Made by a program: the position numbers and the translations under genes. From positions 958,551 to 1,022,550 of the forward strand of contig NC_002620.2 in assembly GCF_000006685.1 (NCBI RefSeq): 64,000 bases of DNA, given 5' to 3'. Shown piece by piece: positions 16,470 through 26,029 of this stretch (position 1 is the stretch's first letter; every line of letters begins with the position of its first letter). The notes under the pieces were generated by a model. The model made no database searches. It worked only from the letters and a program-made list of their open reading frames with translations, and was not told the origin of the DNA. This DNA comes from Chlamydia muridarum str. Nigg (GTDB taxonomy: Bacteria > Chlamydiota > Chlamydiia > Chlamydiales > Chlamydiaceae).

Positions 16470-17572
16470 TCCCCTTTCGCCTTCACCATCTTTACACCTT
16501 ACTAGATAGTTTGTTCTCTTCTCCTATTGGAGAAAGCAACAGGGTGGCAGCATACTTCAAAGAACACCCCGCCCTTGGCTCTAAAGATCGTCAATGGATA
16601 AACTCTCGTATTTTCACTATTCTACGTCACCGACGTTTACTAGAAACCTTGATTCTAGAAGAGGGTAAAGAGATCTCTTCACAAACATTAGTAGAAAAAG
16701 TAGAGGAAGGCGTAACTGAAAATATTGAACACTTTCAACACCTCCCTTGGGCCGTCCGCTACTCTGTATCTGATGATTTAGCAGAATGTTTGTCCGCGGA
16801 TTACGGTGAAGAAGAAGCGATCCGCTTAGCTAAAATTTTTTTGGAAGAAGCGCCCTGTTCCATTCGCGTAAATACAAGACGTATTTCCGTAGATAAACTT
16901 CAAGAAGTCTTGCCTTTCTCTAGCCAAAGAGGCGCAGCCCCTTCCTCTTTACGTTTTGACAAGCGCTATCCTTTACAACATACGCGAGCATTCCGTAGAG
17001 GACTTTTTGAAATTCAAGACGAATCTTCTCAAATTATTACCAATGCCATTCTTGTTAAAGATTCCGATACTGTTTTAGATTTTTGTGCTGGAGCTGGAGG
17101 GAAGAGCCTGATTTTTGCCCAGAGAGCTCAACACGTAACTCTGCATGATAGCCGACCACAAGCATTAGAAGAAGCTCGCCAACGCCTATCTCGTTCGGGA
17201 ATAAAAAATTTTACTATTGCTTCCCTTCCTCTTAAACAACATGGTTTCTCTTTAGTTGTGGTAGATGCTCCTTGTACAGGAAGCGGAGTCTTCCGACGCC
17301 ATCCAGAAAAAAAATTACTCTTCTCAAAACAACTCCTTAAGAATAATTCCGTTGCTCAGGGAAAAATTTTAAAACAAGCGCAAACCTACGTAGCTCCTCG
17401 CGGACGATTAGTTTATATCACCTGCTCTCTTCTAAAAGAAGAGAATGAAAAACATACCTTACAAATGGAAGCTCTAGGCTGGAAATGTATTAAAGAAGTA
17501 AAGATCCCACTCATTTCCCAACAAGGGGATGCCTTTTTCTCCACGCACTTTATCCGAAGACGGGACTTCTAG
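16466..17572 (+). CDS. fmu: rRNA cytosine-C5 methyltransferase (Fmu/RsmB family)
   Basis: 368 aa. SAM-dependent methyltransferase of the NOL1/NOP2/Sun family, which makes m5C in 16S rRNA. Visible: an N-terminal NusB-like helical domain with DRQWINSRIFTILRHRR (about 38-54), SAM-binding motif I VLDFCAGAGGKS (about 208-219), motif IV DAPCTGSGVFRRHP (about 268-281) and motif VI with the catalytic Cys, TCSLLKEENEKH (about 321-332). Both catalytic cysteines (PC and TCS) are present. Translationally coupled to the small exported protein gene upstream through an ATGA overlap. Confidence 0.9.
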   Translation: MIPFRLHHLYTLLDSLFSSPIGESNRVAAYFKEHPALGSKDRQWINSRIFTILRHRRLLETLILEEGKEISSQTLVEKVEEGVTENIEHFQHLPWAVRYSVSDDLAECLSADYGEEEAIRLAKIFLEEAPCSIRVNTRRISVDKLQEVLPFSSQRGAAPSSLRFDKRYPLQHTRAFRRGLFEIQDESSQIITNAILVKDSDTVLDFCAGAGGKSLIFAQRAQHVTLHDSRPQALEEARQRLSRSGIKNFTIASLPLKQHGFSLVVVDAPCTGSGVFRRHPEKKLLFSKQLLKNNSVAQGKILKQAQTYVAPRGRLVYITCSLLKEENEKHTLQMEALGWKCIKEVKIPLISQQGDAFFSTHFIRRRDF

Positions 17573-17576
17573 AATC

Positions 17577-17606
17577 TTGATCTTAAACCATAAGTGTAGG
17601 TACTAT
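17577..17606 (+). promoter_or_regulatory. Candidate promoter for brnQ
   Basis: TTGATC (17577-17582), an 18-bp spacer and TACTAT (17601-17606). It would give a leader of about 110 nt that contains a hairpin AGTGAT-TTTT-ATCACT (17661-17676) and a strong purine stretch GGGAGGG (17680-17686). Confidence 0.45.
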
Positions 17607-17725
17607 AGAGCAAGAGCTAGCGGACGTTTCTTCTAATTCATCTTTTTTCTCTCCAATACCAGTGATTTTTATCACTCAGGGAGGGATTCGCCTGCTCTTA
17701 TAAACAACATCATTATTTTTTGATC

Positions 17726-18961
17726 ATGCATAAGAAAACACAATCACCTTCTCAAGAAGGCTTTTCCGTTTGGTCTATTGGAGGCTCTATTTTTGCTATG
17801 TTCTTTGGAGCAGGCAATGTTGTCTTCCCTTTGGCCTTGGGACACCATTTCTATCATCATACCTCTTACGCTTGTTTAGGCATGATGCTGACAGCCGTAT
17901 TGACGCCTTTGTTAGGGCTCTTTGCGATGATGCTATACTCCGGGGACTACCGTTCTTTCTTCTCTTCCATTGGTAGAATGCCTGGTATGATCGTGATGGT
18001 GGCTATTCTATGCATTATTGGACCTTTTGGAGGAGTCCCTAGAACCATTGCTGTATCTTACGATACGTTGGCTTCGTTAGGTAACACTCAATCTACGCTG
18101 TTACCCTCTTTACCGTGGTTCAGCCTAGTATTTTGTGTACTCGTCTATCTTTTTGTATGTAAGCTTAGCAAACTCATTCAATGGTTAGGATCCGTCTTTT
18201 TCCCTGTCATGCTTGCGACTTTAGCTTGGCTAATTATTAAAGGCTTGTCGATACCAAGTCACGCGCCATCCTTAGAAAACGAGCCTTTCTCTAAGCAACA
18301 AGCCTTTGTTGCAGGACTAACGGAAGGATTTAACACGATGGACCTGCTGGCAGCGTTTTTCTTCTGCTCTATCGTTCTTGTGTCCATTCAACAATTTGTT
18401 GTTCAGCAAGATCACAAGTCTTCTGAAGAAAAACCCTTAGAATTTCACCATATTGGTAAGGCTGAAAAATACAAATTAGGGATGAGCTTCCTTCTAGCAG
18501 CAGCTCTTCTTAGCCTTGTCTATCTAGGCTTTGCATACTGCGCAGCTCGTCATGCGGGCGCTCTTGTAAATATTCAACGAGGACAAATTTTAGGTAGAAT
18601 TTCAGCCATTATTTTCGGCCCTAATAGTTTCTTAACGGGGATATGCGTCTTTCTAGCTTGCTTAACCACAGCAATCGCAGCGACAGGAATTTTTGCAGAC
18701 TTCATTGCAAGGGTAGTATCCTCACAAAAAATGAGCTACTCCAACGCGATAATAGTTACTTTAGTTCCCTCATACTTAGTATCTATTCTAAGTTTTGAGA
18801 ACATTAGTAAGATCCTCCTTCCTATCTTAGAAGTGAGTTATCCCGCACTCATCGCTTTAACTTGTGGCGTCATAGCGAAAAAACTTTGGGGGTTCCGTCA
18901 GGCAAAAACTTTATTTTACCTTGTTTTTGTGTTGACTCTACTCTATAAACTATCCGTTTAA
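17726..18961 (+). CDS. brnQ: Branched-chain amino acid:cation symporter BrnQ
   Basis: 411 aa, about 12 membrane segments, LIVCS family, importing leucine, isoleucine and valine with a cation. The family signature lies in the first helix (SIGGSIFAMFFGAGNVVFPLALG) and in GPFGGVPRTIAVSYDT (about 100). The branched-chain amino acids come from the host. I chose the ATG at 17726 over a TTG two codons earlier. No Shine-Dalgarno sequence sits at a normal distance; the nearest purine-rich stretch is about 40 nt upstream. Confidence 0.93.
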   Translation: MHKKTQSPSQEGFSVWSIGGSIFAMFFGAGNVVFPLALGHHFYHHTSYACLGMMLTAVLTPLLGLFAMMLYSGDYRSFFSSIGRMPGMIVMVAILCIIGPFGGVPRTIAVSYDTLASLGNTQSTLLPSLPWFSLVFCVLVYLFVCKLSKLIQWLGSVFFPVMLATLAWLIIKGLSIPSHAPSLENEPFSKQQAFVAGLTEGFNTMDLLAAFFFCSIVLVSIQQFVVQQDHKSSEEKPLEFHHIGKAEKYKLGMSFLLAAALLSLVYLGFAYCAARHAGALVNIQRGQILGRISAIIFGPNSFLTGICVFLACLTTAIAATGIFADFIARVVSSQKMSYSNAIIVTLVPSYLVSILSFENISKILLPILEVSYPALIALTCGVIAKKLWGFRQAKTLFYLVFVLTLLYKLSV

Positions 18962-18992
18962 TGAGCGAATTCGCAATGATTTTTAAGAAACA

Positions 18993-19024
18993 ATCCCTTG
19001 CTGAATAAGCAAGGGATCTTCTTT
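18993..19024 (+). terminator. Terminator after brnQ
   Basis: A 10-bp perfect stem (18993-19002 with 19008-19017) with a 5-nt loop, followed by CTTCTTTT. Confidence 0.75.
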
Positions 19025-19129
19025 TGCTCAAAGTACGATGCAAAACAACGCTTTACTTCTCCAAAACAAGTCGTTCCTTTTTATCTTAAATCATATGCAA
19101 GCTTGGGAACATAAAAAAGATTGATTCTT

Positions 19130-22100
19130 ATGATTCTAAACTCATTATCCATGTTTCGTCGTCAGGCTACCCGCTTCTTACAAGATAACAGAGAATCTAT
19201 AGCCGTTTCTTTTTTTAAAAATACCTATAAAATCACCATTCCTGATGAAGACTCCCCTGATGGAGAGTGGATCAGCACCCTATCATTTAATGAAGAAGAG
19301 CGCTTGTCCTTTGCGGCTTGTAGTTGCCCAGATGGAGACTGCTGCGAGCATCTTCTTATAGCAACCTTAGCAGCTTACACTCCAACAGAAGGAGCTCTTC
19401 TCCATACCAAATTTGAAGCTTCATTTTGGTGGAGACTGTTTTGTAAACTTTTCCTAAGCAAAGCCTCGTTACAAGCTCCTGGAGAAAAGATTTATACTGT
19501 AAAATCTGAGCAGATTTCTGTATCCATTCAATGTCTCTCTGCAGAATCTCTCACTTCTTGGCTACCTATCGTACATAACTCCCCTGAGCCTCAAAAAATA
19601 ACTGAAGAGACATTCCCCCAATCCGCACTCTATCGAATAGCTCGAGAACTATTTCTATATACTCAGAAGGGCGCCTCTTTAATTGTCCAAGAAAATCCCC
19701 AAGGATTCCCTTCTTTATTCTCTTTTCAATGGGCTGGAATATCCTTAACTATCGAAATCCTAGATGTTGATACTCTAAAAGAACTCTTCCCTTTGCTAGA
19801 GCTTTCCCAAACCTCCCTATACAATGGAGACTCTTATCTTCTTCGTGACGTTCATGTAGTCCCAGAACAAGCAAAGATCTATTTTACTAAAGAATATCCC
19901 CCTCTTTCTAAATCCATTAGAGAATACCAAGCAACTAACCTAGGCTCTATAGAGTATTTCGCTGGGGCACACAAATGCACTGCTATCCCTCAAAAACTTT
20001 CTCTTCCTATACATATTATCCCTGCTTTAGATCATTCTTTCAGAGAACAACTACTCTCCCAGCTCTGTTACGAAACAGAAGAACGCCCTATTCATTATGA
20101 TATTCATTTCTTCAGGGATGCTTCTCTCTCCTTTTCCGCCTACTTAGAAACTCCAGGAGATTTGGCAGAAGGCCACATTATCTATCCAGGATTCTGTTAC
20201 ATCCCTAATAAAGGCCTGCTAGCTGTATCTGGCCTATTATCCCCAGAATCTACATTCACCATACGCGCGGATCATATAGAATCTTTCTTAGATGAATATG
20301 GAGCACTGATTAAAGAGCCTGGATTTGAAACGTTTTCTAACAAATCACCGACAGGAACCTTATCTTATAGCGTGACCGAACAAGGAGTGCTTCTATTCCA
20401 CTATGACACTGGGAACTCCTCTGACATTGAACTCAATTTTGGTAAATGGACCTACTATTCAAGACAAGGGTTTTTCCTGAACAGTCGTTTAGACCTTGCT
20501 CTCCAAGATGGCCTAACCATAGAAGCTCCTCACGTGGCAGATTTTATTTTAAAACATGAGGTGGCTCTCAAATCCATCCCGAACTTCTTTGCTCCACAGC
20601 CACCCCTCAAAACTATCCGCTTTGAAGTTCATAAAGAAAAAAAAGGTGTAGGAATTTACCTTAAACCGATATTCGAGGGATTAGAACAAGAGTCCTGCCG
20701 CCTATTTGGCCAATTTTTGTATCGAGAAAACATAGGCTTCAGTTTGCTTCCAGCCTCTTTACAAATGGTCTGCCAGATTCCTACAGAAGTTCCCGCTAAT
20801 CAGGTAACGGAATTTTTACTACAATTCTCGAAAGATGATCGCATGATCTTTCCTGATCCTCAACTTGCTCTACCAGAACAAGTTCAATTAAACATCCTTT
20901 CTATTCAACGGCCTCATCCATCTTCTCCCCTTCACCTAAAGCTAGAAATTAAAACCAACATTGGTTCGATTTCTCTGGGCACAGTGCTACAAGCCTTAAA
21001 AGGGAAAAAAGAATTTTTATTCAGCAAAGCGGGCTTTTTAAATCTGGACAATTGTTTATTTGTTTTCCTAAAACAATTTTTGTCATCTCAACGCTACGAC
21101 ATCCAAGAAAGCACCTTAATTACAATGGTTACAGACATCTTTAAATTAGATGCTCTGGCGCCTCTTATCACAGATCCTAATATTGATGCCTCGGAAGAAG
21201 ATCTAGCGTATTTCTCGCAATTGAAATCCGCTTGCCTTCCTCCCATCCCTATGAACTTATTTTCTACAGATCATAAACTCCGCCCTTACCAAAATAGCGG
21301 GCTTTTGTGGTTATGGTTTTTATACAACCACCGGCTATCCGGTCTTCTTTGCGATGAAATGGGATTAGGAAAGACACATCAAGCAACAGCTTTGCTCGAT
21401 ATCGTTGCACAAACAGCAAAAAATCCAAAATTTTTAGTGGTTTGTCCAACCAGCGTATTACCTCACTGGGAGCTCGTACTCGCTTCACATCTTCCGAAGG
21501 CTACCCTCTTTTCTTTCCATGGCCCTCATAAGCCTAAAACACTTCCTGATTGCGATATTATCATCACTTCATACGGCACCTTACGACAAAACTACGCTCT
21601 ATTTTATAAAGTTTCTTTCACTGTTGCTGTGTTCGATGAAATTCACATGGCTAAAAACAAATCGAGCCAGATTCATAAAATTCTTTGTCGTTTAGATGCT
21701 CAGATGAAACTTGGACTCACAGGAACGCCTGTAGAAAATAATCTCATCGAATTCAAAGGGCTTTTAGATATCATTCTGCCAAACTATCTTCCTTCCGATG
21801 GCTTGTTCAAACGTTTATTCACTCATAAGAACTCATCTGAAACAGACGAGAATATTGTCTCTTCTAAGGATCTACTACTTAAACTGACTCGCCCGTTCAT
21901 TCTAAGAAGAACGAAAAAACTTGTCCTTCCTGAACTACCAGACAAGGTAGAATCTTTGATTCCTTGTCAGCTTTCTCCTGAGCAGGCTCAGCTATACGCC
22001 TCAACTTTGAAAAAAGAAAAATGCCAGATCCAACAACTTGAAAAAGAAGACGATCCAGCTGCAGTAAACTACCTGCATGTGTTTGCTCTTCTCAATCAAC

Positions 22101-22729
22101 TCAAACAGATCTGTGATCATCCCGCTATTTATTTCAAAGACCCTGAGTCTTATAAAAACTATGCCTCCGGGAAATGGGCTGCCTTTGTGAAATTACTAAA
22201 TGACTCCCTAGCTTCCGGATATAAAGTCGTCGTTTTCTCTCAATACATTCAAATGATCCGCATCATTTCTCTGTATCTAGAAGAACAGAACATCCAATAT
22301 GCTTTAGTACAAGGGAAATCCCAGAATAGAAAAGAAGAAATCGACCGCTTCTCAAATGATCCAAACTGCCGCGTCTTTATAGGGTCTCTACTTGCAGCAG
22401 GTACAGGAATTAACCTAACAGCAGGGAATGTCGTGATCATGTACGACCGCTGGTGGAATCCTGCTAAAGAAAATCAAGCTTTGGACCGCGTACACAGAAT
22501 TGGGCAAAAAAACACTGTTTTCATTTACAAACTTGTAACTGAAGATACTCTCGAAGAGCATATCCACTACCTAATAGAAAAGAAAATGCGCTTATTGAAT
22601 CAAGTAACGACAACTCAAGACTCCAATATTCTGCATGTTTTGAATCGCGAGGATTTAATCACTATTCTTTCTTACAAGGATGAGCATGGGTTATCTGACG
22701 AAGTTCAAGAAGACTCTGGAGATTCTTAG
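19130..22729 (+). CDS. SWI2/SNF2-family DNA-dependent ATPase with N-terminal SWIM zinc finger
   Basis: 1199 aa. The C-terminal half is a complete SNF2 ATPase: motif I CDEMGLGKTHQA (about 741-752), DEIH box in VFDEIHMAKNK, motif III GLTGTPVENNLIEF, and the helicase C lobe ending in WWNPAKENQALDRVHRIGQ. The N-terminal part carries a SWIM zinc finger, CSC..CCEH (near residues 63-72), then a long region without a motif I recognise. Such bacterial proteins remodel protein-DNA complexes such as stalled RNA polymerase; the substrate is unknown here. The start is the ATG at 19130; an in-frame TTG three codons upstream is too close to the AAAAAGA ribosome site. Confidence 0.9.
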   Translation: MILNSLSMFRRQATRFLQDNRESIAVSFFKNTYKITIPDEDSPDGEWISTLSFNEEERLSFAACSCPDGDCCEHLLIATLAAYTPTEGALLHTKFEASFWWRLFCKLFLSKASLQAPGEKIYTVKSEQISVSIQCLSAESLTSWLPIVHNSPEPQKITEETFPQSALYRIARELFLYTQKGASLIVQENPQGFPSLFSFQWAGISLTIEILDVDTLKELFPLLELSQTSLYNGDSYLLRDVHVVPEQAKIYFTKEYPPLSKSIREYQATNLGSIEYFAGAHKCTAIPQKLSLPIHIIPALDHSFREQLLSQLCYETEERPIHYDIHFFRDASLSFSAYLETPGDLAEGHIIYPGFCYIPNKGLLAVSGLLSPESTFTIRADHIESFLDEYGALIKEPGFETFSNKSPTGTLSYSVTEQGVLLFHYDTGNSSDIELNFGKWTYYSRQGFFLNSRLDLALQDGLTIEAPHVADFILKHEVALKSIPNFFAPQPPLKTIRFEVHKEKKGVGIYLKPIFEGLEQESCRLFGQFLYRENIGFSLLPASLQMVCQIPTEVPANQVTEFLLQFSKDDRMIFPDPQLALPEQVQLNILSIQRPHPSSPLHLKLEIKTNIGSISLGTVLQALKGKKEFLFSKAGFLNLDNCLFVFLKQFLSSQRYDIQESTLITMVTDIFKLDALAPLITDPNIDASEEDLAYFSQLKSACLPPIPMNLFSTDHKLRPYQNSGLLWLWFLYNHRLSGLLCDEMGLGKTHQATALLDIVAQTAKNPKFLVVCPTSVLPHWELVLASHLPKATLFSFHGPHKPKTLPDCDIIITSYGTLRQNYALFYKVSFTVAVFDEIHMAKNKSSQIHKILCRLDAQMKLGLTGTPVENNLIEFKGLLDIILPNYLPSDGLFKRLFTHKNSSETDENIVSSKDLLLKLTRPFILRRTKKLVLPELPDKVESLIPCQLSPEQAQLYASTLKKEKCQIQQLEKEDDPAAVNYLHVFALLNQLKQICDHPAIYFKDPESYKNYASGKWAAFVKLLNDSLASGYKVVVFSQYIQMIRIISLYLEEQNIQYALVQGKSQNRKEEIDRFSNDPNCRVFIGSLLAAGTGINLTAGNVVIMYDRWWNPAKENQALDRVHRIGQKNTVFIYKLVTEDTLEEHIHYLIEKKMRLLNQVTTTQDSNILHVLNREDLITILSYKDEHGLSDEVQEDSGDS

Positions 22730-22773
22730 AAAAAGAAAGTATTGACCTTTTATTCTTCTTTTTACGTATTACC

Positions 22774-22801
22774 TTGATTTTTTCCTTCTAGGAACTATAA
22801 T
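22774..22801 (+). promoter_or_regulatory. Promoter for the zinc-ribbon membrane protein gene
   Basis: TTGATT (22774-22779), a 16-bp spacer and a perfect TATAAT (22796-22801). The start would fall near 22807, giving a leader of about 100 nt before the ATG at 22908. Confidence 0.6.
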
Positions 22802-22907
22802 TCGGGAGGGGTATCGTCTTGCAGCCAAGGGGATGTTGTAAAGACATACGAAGATGGCGGTATGGAAGCCATAAAAAGGCCTCAACGACTGTTAGAGAGG
22901 TGATTTC

Positions 22908-23387
22908 ATGCCATTTGCAAAAGAAGCAGATCTACAGCGCACGTGTTGGAAGTGCGAAGGCAGCGTATCCGCTTGCATGCCCCAATGTCCCTACTGCAGC
23001 GCTTTTCTTCAGGATCCGCCTGTAACGAACAAAGGGTTCTCCTCTTGCCATATTACTTTCCCTTCCGAAGCTTCTCAAAAAAGTGGCGATAGTGATCTTT
23101 TTGCTGTTTCTTCGGAAGATTGGGAAGCTGTGCTCAACAGTCAGGACTCATTCGAAACTCCTGTCCAAGAACCTACCTCTTCTCAATGGGAATGGCTCCA
23201 GTATTGGCCAACCGCGGCTCTTTTCTTAGGCTGCGGATTCCTTGCTTTTTCTCTGATTATTCTCTTGTTTTCTACAGATTCTGGTCTCGTTCTTTGTTGG
23301 CCAAAAAATCGCTCGTATATTTATGCACTAGTTGGTTCTTTTCTGGCTTATCGAGGATATCGCTCGCTTCCCGACAGTTCAAAATAA
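22908..23387 (+). CDS. Zinc-ribbon protein with two C-terminal membrane segments
   Basis: 159 aa, function unknown. The N-terminus has a zinc-ribbon pattern C-x2-C ... C-x2-C (CWKC near 14-17 and CPYC near 27-30) in the cytosol. A Ser/acidic linker follows, then two hydrophobic segments (about 102-124 and 132-150), ending RGYRSLPDSSK. A strong ribosome site (GAGAGGTGA) lies 4-6 nt before the ATG. Such an arrangement suits a membrane-tethered nucleic-acid or protein binder, but I cannot name it. The long leader upstream contains another open stretch beginning at a TTG (22819). Confidence 0.75.
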   Translation: MPFAKEADLQRTCWKCEGSVSACMPQCPYCSAFLQDPPVTNKGFSSCHITFPSEASQKSGDSDLFAVSSEDWEAVLNSQDSFETPVQEPTSSQWEWLQYWPTAALFLGCGFLAFSLIILLFSTDSGLVLCWPKNRSYIYALVGSFLAYRGYRSLPDSSK

Positions 23388-23432
23388 CACTTCTTTTGCC
23401 GCAAATTTCTCTCCTTTCGCTATTTCTCCTGA

Positions 23433-23461
23433 TTGAGATTTTATCCCGCCAAATGTACAAT
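23433..23461 (+). promoter_or_regulatory. Promoter for lpdA-lipA
   Basis: TTGAGA (23433-23438), a 17-bp spacer and TACAAT (23456-23461), each 5 of 6 to consensus. The leader would be about 128 nt. Confidence 0.6.
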
Positions 23462-23595
23462 CCAAAAATATATTTGTCTGGAGAGACTGTCTTTTCCCGT
23501 TCTAAAAGCATTAAGGGAGAGAAACCTTTCCTCTTAAGGCTAATCATCTCATGTGGATCGTTGCAATCCTAAACACTCTTTAAAAAGGAAACACT

Positions 23596-24993
23596 ATGAA
23601 TGAAGCTTTCGACTGTGTAGTGATTGGAGCAGGGCCTGGAGGCTATGTTGCCGCCATTACTGCCGCCCAAGCAGGATTAAAAACTGCGCTAATCGAAGAG
23701 CGGGAAGCTGGAGGAACCTGTTTAAACCGGGGATGCATTCCTTCTAAAGCTCTACTTGCATCGGCAGAAATTGTTGCCCAAATACGCCATGCTGACCAAT
23801 TTGGCATTCATATTAATGGTTTCAGCATTGACTATCCCGCTATGGTACAAAGAAAGGATACTGTTGTTCGCAGTATTCGTGATGGGCTTAATGGCTTGAT
23901 TCGTAGCAACAAAATCACTGTGTTTTCTGGAAGAGGTTCCTTAATTTCTTCAACAGAAGTAAAAATTTTGGGGGAAACTCCTTCTGTAATCAAAGCACAA
24001 TCCATTATCCTGGCTACAGGATCTGAACCTAGAGCCTTTCCTGGGGTCCCTTTTTCCCAACAATCTCCTAGAATCTTATGCTCGACAGGAGTTCTTAACC
24101 TAAAAGAAATCCCTCAAAAAATGGCTATTATCGGAGGTGGGGTCATTGGATGTGAATTCGCTTCCTTATTCCATACCCTAGGATCAGAAGTTTCCGTCAT
24201 CGAAGCAAGCCAACAAATTCTAGCCCTGAATAATCCAGATATTTCGAAAACCATGTTCGATAAGTTCACGCGTCATGGCATTCGCTTTATGTTAGGAGCG
24301 TCTGTGTCGAGCATTGAGGATATGGGTGATCGCGTTCGACTAACTATTAACGGAAATATTGAAGAATACGATTACGTTCTCGTATCCATAGGACGTCGAT
24401 TGAATACAGAAAATATTGGATTAGATAAAGCCGGTGTGATTTGTGACGAACGCGGAGTCATCCCTACAGATTCCACTATGCGCACTAACGTTCCTAATAT
24501 TTATGCTATTGGAGATATCACAGGGAAATGGCAACTTGCCCATGTGGCCTCCCACCAGGGAATTGTTGCTGCTCGAAATATAGCTGGACATAAGGATGAA
24601 ATCGATTATTCTGCAGTCCCTTCCGTAATTTTTACTTTCCCGGAAGTTGCATCCGTGGGACTTTCTCCGACATCAGCTCAACAACAAGGAATTCCTGTCA
24701 AAGTAACGAAATTCCCATTCCGAGCCATTGGGAAAGCCGTTGCTATGGGCGAATCCGACGGATTTGCTGCCATTATCAGCCATGAAACTTCTCAGCAAAT
24801 TCTAGGTGCTTACGTTATTGGCCCTCACGCCTCTTCTCTTATTTCCGAAATCACCTTAGCTATTCGCAATGAGCTGACCCTCCCCTGCATTTATGAAACC
24901 ATCCATGCACATCCAACCTTAGCAGAAGTTTGGGCAGAAAGTGCACTATTGGCCGTTGATACCCCGTTACATATGCCCCCTACTAGAAAATGA
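23596..24993 (+). CDS. lpdA: Dihydrolipoamide dehydrogenase (E3)
   Basis: 465 aa flavoprotein that reoxidises lipoamide in pyruvate and 2-oxoglutarate dehydrogenase complexes. FAD-binding [10 protein letters not shown] (11-20); redox-active disulfide in [13 protein letters not shown] (Cys42, Cys47); NAD-binding [11 protein letters not shown] (about 178-188); second FAD motif YAIGDI (near 303); C-terminal catalytic dyad in HAHPTLAE (His about 441, Glu about 446). The stop overlaps the lipA start (ATGA), linking lipoyl cofactor synthesis with the enzyme that uses it. Confidence 0.96.
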
Positions 24994-25916
24994 GTAATTC
25001 CCCAGAATCCTCAACTCCCAAGCAGTCCATCCCAGCACGATTCCCCAAATGGTTGCGACAAAAACTTCCTCTAGGGAAAGTATTTTCTCGAACTGATGGC
25101 ACTATAAAAAATAAGGGGCTCCCCACTGTTTGTGAAGAAGCCTCTTGTCCCAATCGCACGCATTGTTGGTCCAGACATACCGCTACATACCTTGCATTGG
25201 GTGATGCATGTACACGTCGCTGTGGCTTTTGTGATATTGATTTCACTAAAAAACCTCTTCCCCCAGATCCTCAAGAAGGAGAGAAAATCGCTGCTTCCGC
25301 AAAAGCATTGGGCCTAAAACATATCGTGATCACCATGGTTTCTCGCGATGATTTGGAGGATGGCGGAGCAGATGCTCTAGCTCGTATCATTACAACCTTA
25401 CATATAGAACTTCCAGAAGCTACTATTGAAGTTCTAGCCTCTGATTTTGAAGGGAACATTGATGCTTTACACCATCTACTTGATGCACGTATTGCCATCT
25501 ATAACCATAATGTAGAAACTGTAGAACGACTATCTCCCCTTGTTCGTCATAAAGCAACCTACCGACGGTCTCTGATGATGTTAGAGCAGGCTGCACAATA
25601 CCTCCCAGACCTTATGATTAAGTCTGGTATAATGGTAGGATTAGGAGAACAGGAAAGCGAAATCAAGCAAACGTTAAAAGATCTTGCAGATCATGGCGTT
25701 AAGATAGTTACTATAGGACAATACCTTCGTCCTTCGCGAAGACATATTCCTGTGAAAAGCTATGTTTCTCCAGAAACATTTGATTATTATCGATCCGTAG
25801 GGGAGGCTTTGGGTCTTTTCATTTATGCAGGACCTTTCGTTCGTTCTAGCTTTAATGCAGATGCTGTTTTTGAAGCTATGAGTCAACGAGAGCGCCTGTC
25901 CGCTTCTATACAATAG
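24990..25916 (+). CDS. lipA: Lipoyl synthase (radical SAM)
   Basis: 308 aa. Inserts two sulfurs into protein-bound octanoyl groups to make lipoate. Both iron-sulfur sites are complete: auxiliary cluster Cys48, Cys53, Cys59 ([12 protein letters not shown]) with the C-terminal RSSFNAD serine ligand, and the radical SAM cluster Cys74, Cys78, Cys81 (CTRRCGFC). Translationally coupled to lpdA by a 4-bp overlap. Confidence 0.96.
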   Translation: MSNSPESSTPKQSIPARFPKWLRQKLPLGKVFSRTDGTIKNKGLPTVCEEASCPNRTHCWSRHTATYLALGDACTRRCGFCDIDFTKKPLPPDPQEGEKIAASAKALGLKHIVITMVSRDDLEDGGADALARIITTLHIELPEATIEVLASDFEGNIDALHHLLDARIAIYNHNVETVERLSPLVRHKATYRRSLMMLEQAAQYLPDLMIKSGIMVGLGEQESEIKQTLKDLADHGVKIVTIGQYLRPSRRHIPVKSYVSPETFDYYRSVGEALGLFIYAGPFVRSSFNADAVFEAMSQRERLSASIQ

Positions 25917-25977
25917 CTAAAAACCAACTCATAACCCACTAAGCTTAAACATCCTTTAACATAAAAAATGTTCCCGA

Positions 25978-26006
25978 TTGGCACTAATCTCCCCATTTGC
26001 TATGGT
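25978..26006 (+). promoter_or_regulatory. Promoter for the sctJ T3SS operon
   Basis: TTGGCA (25978-25983), a 17-bp spacer and TATGGT (26001-26006). The start would be near 26013, 17 nt before the sctJ ATG. Confidence 0.55.
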
Positions 26007-26029
26007 GAGTAAAAAGGTGTGCGTGGGTT

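Noticed and set aside
23120..23572. 150-codon frame overlapping the zinc-ribbon gene and the lpdA promoter
   Set aside because: Overlaps a better supported gene in another frame; the part after 23387 has a promoter and no conserved-looking protein features.
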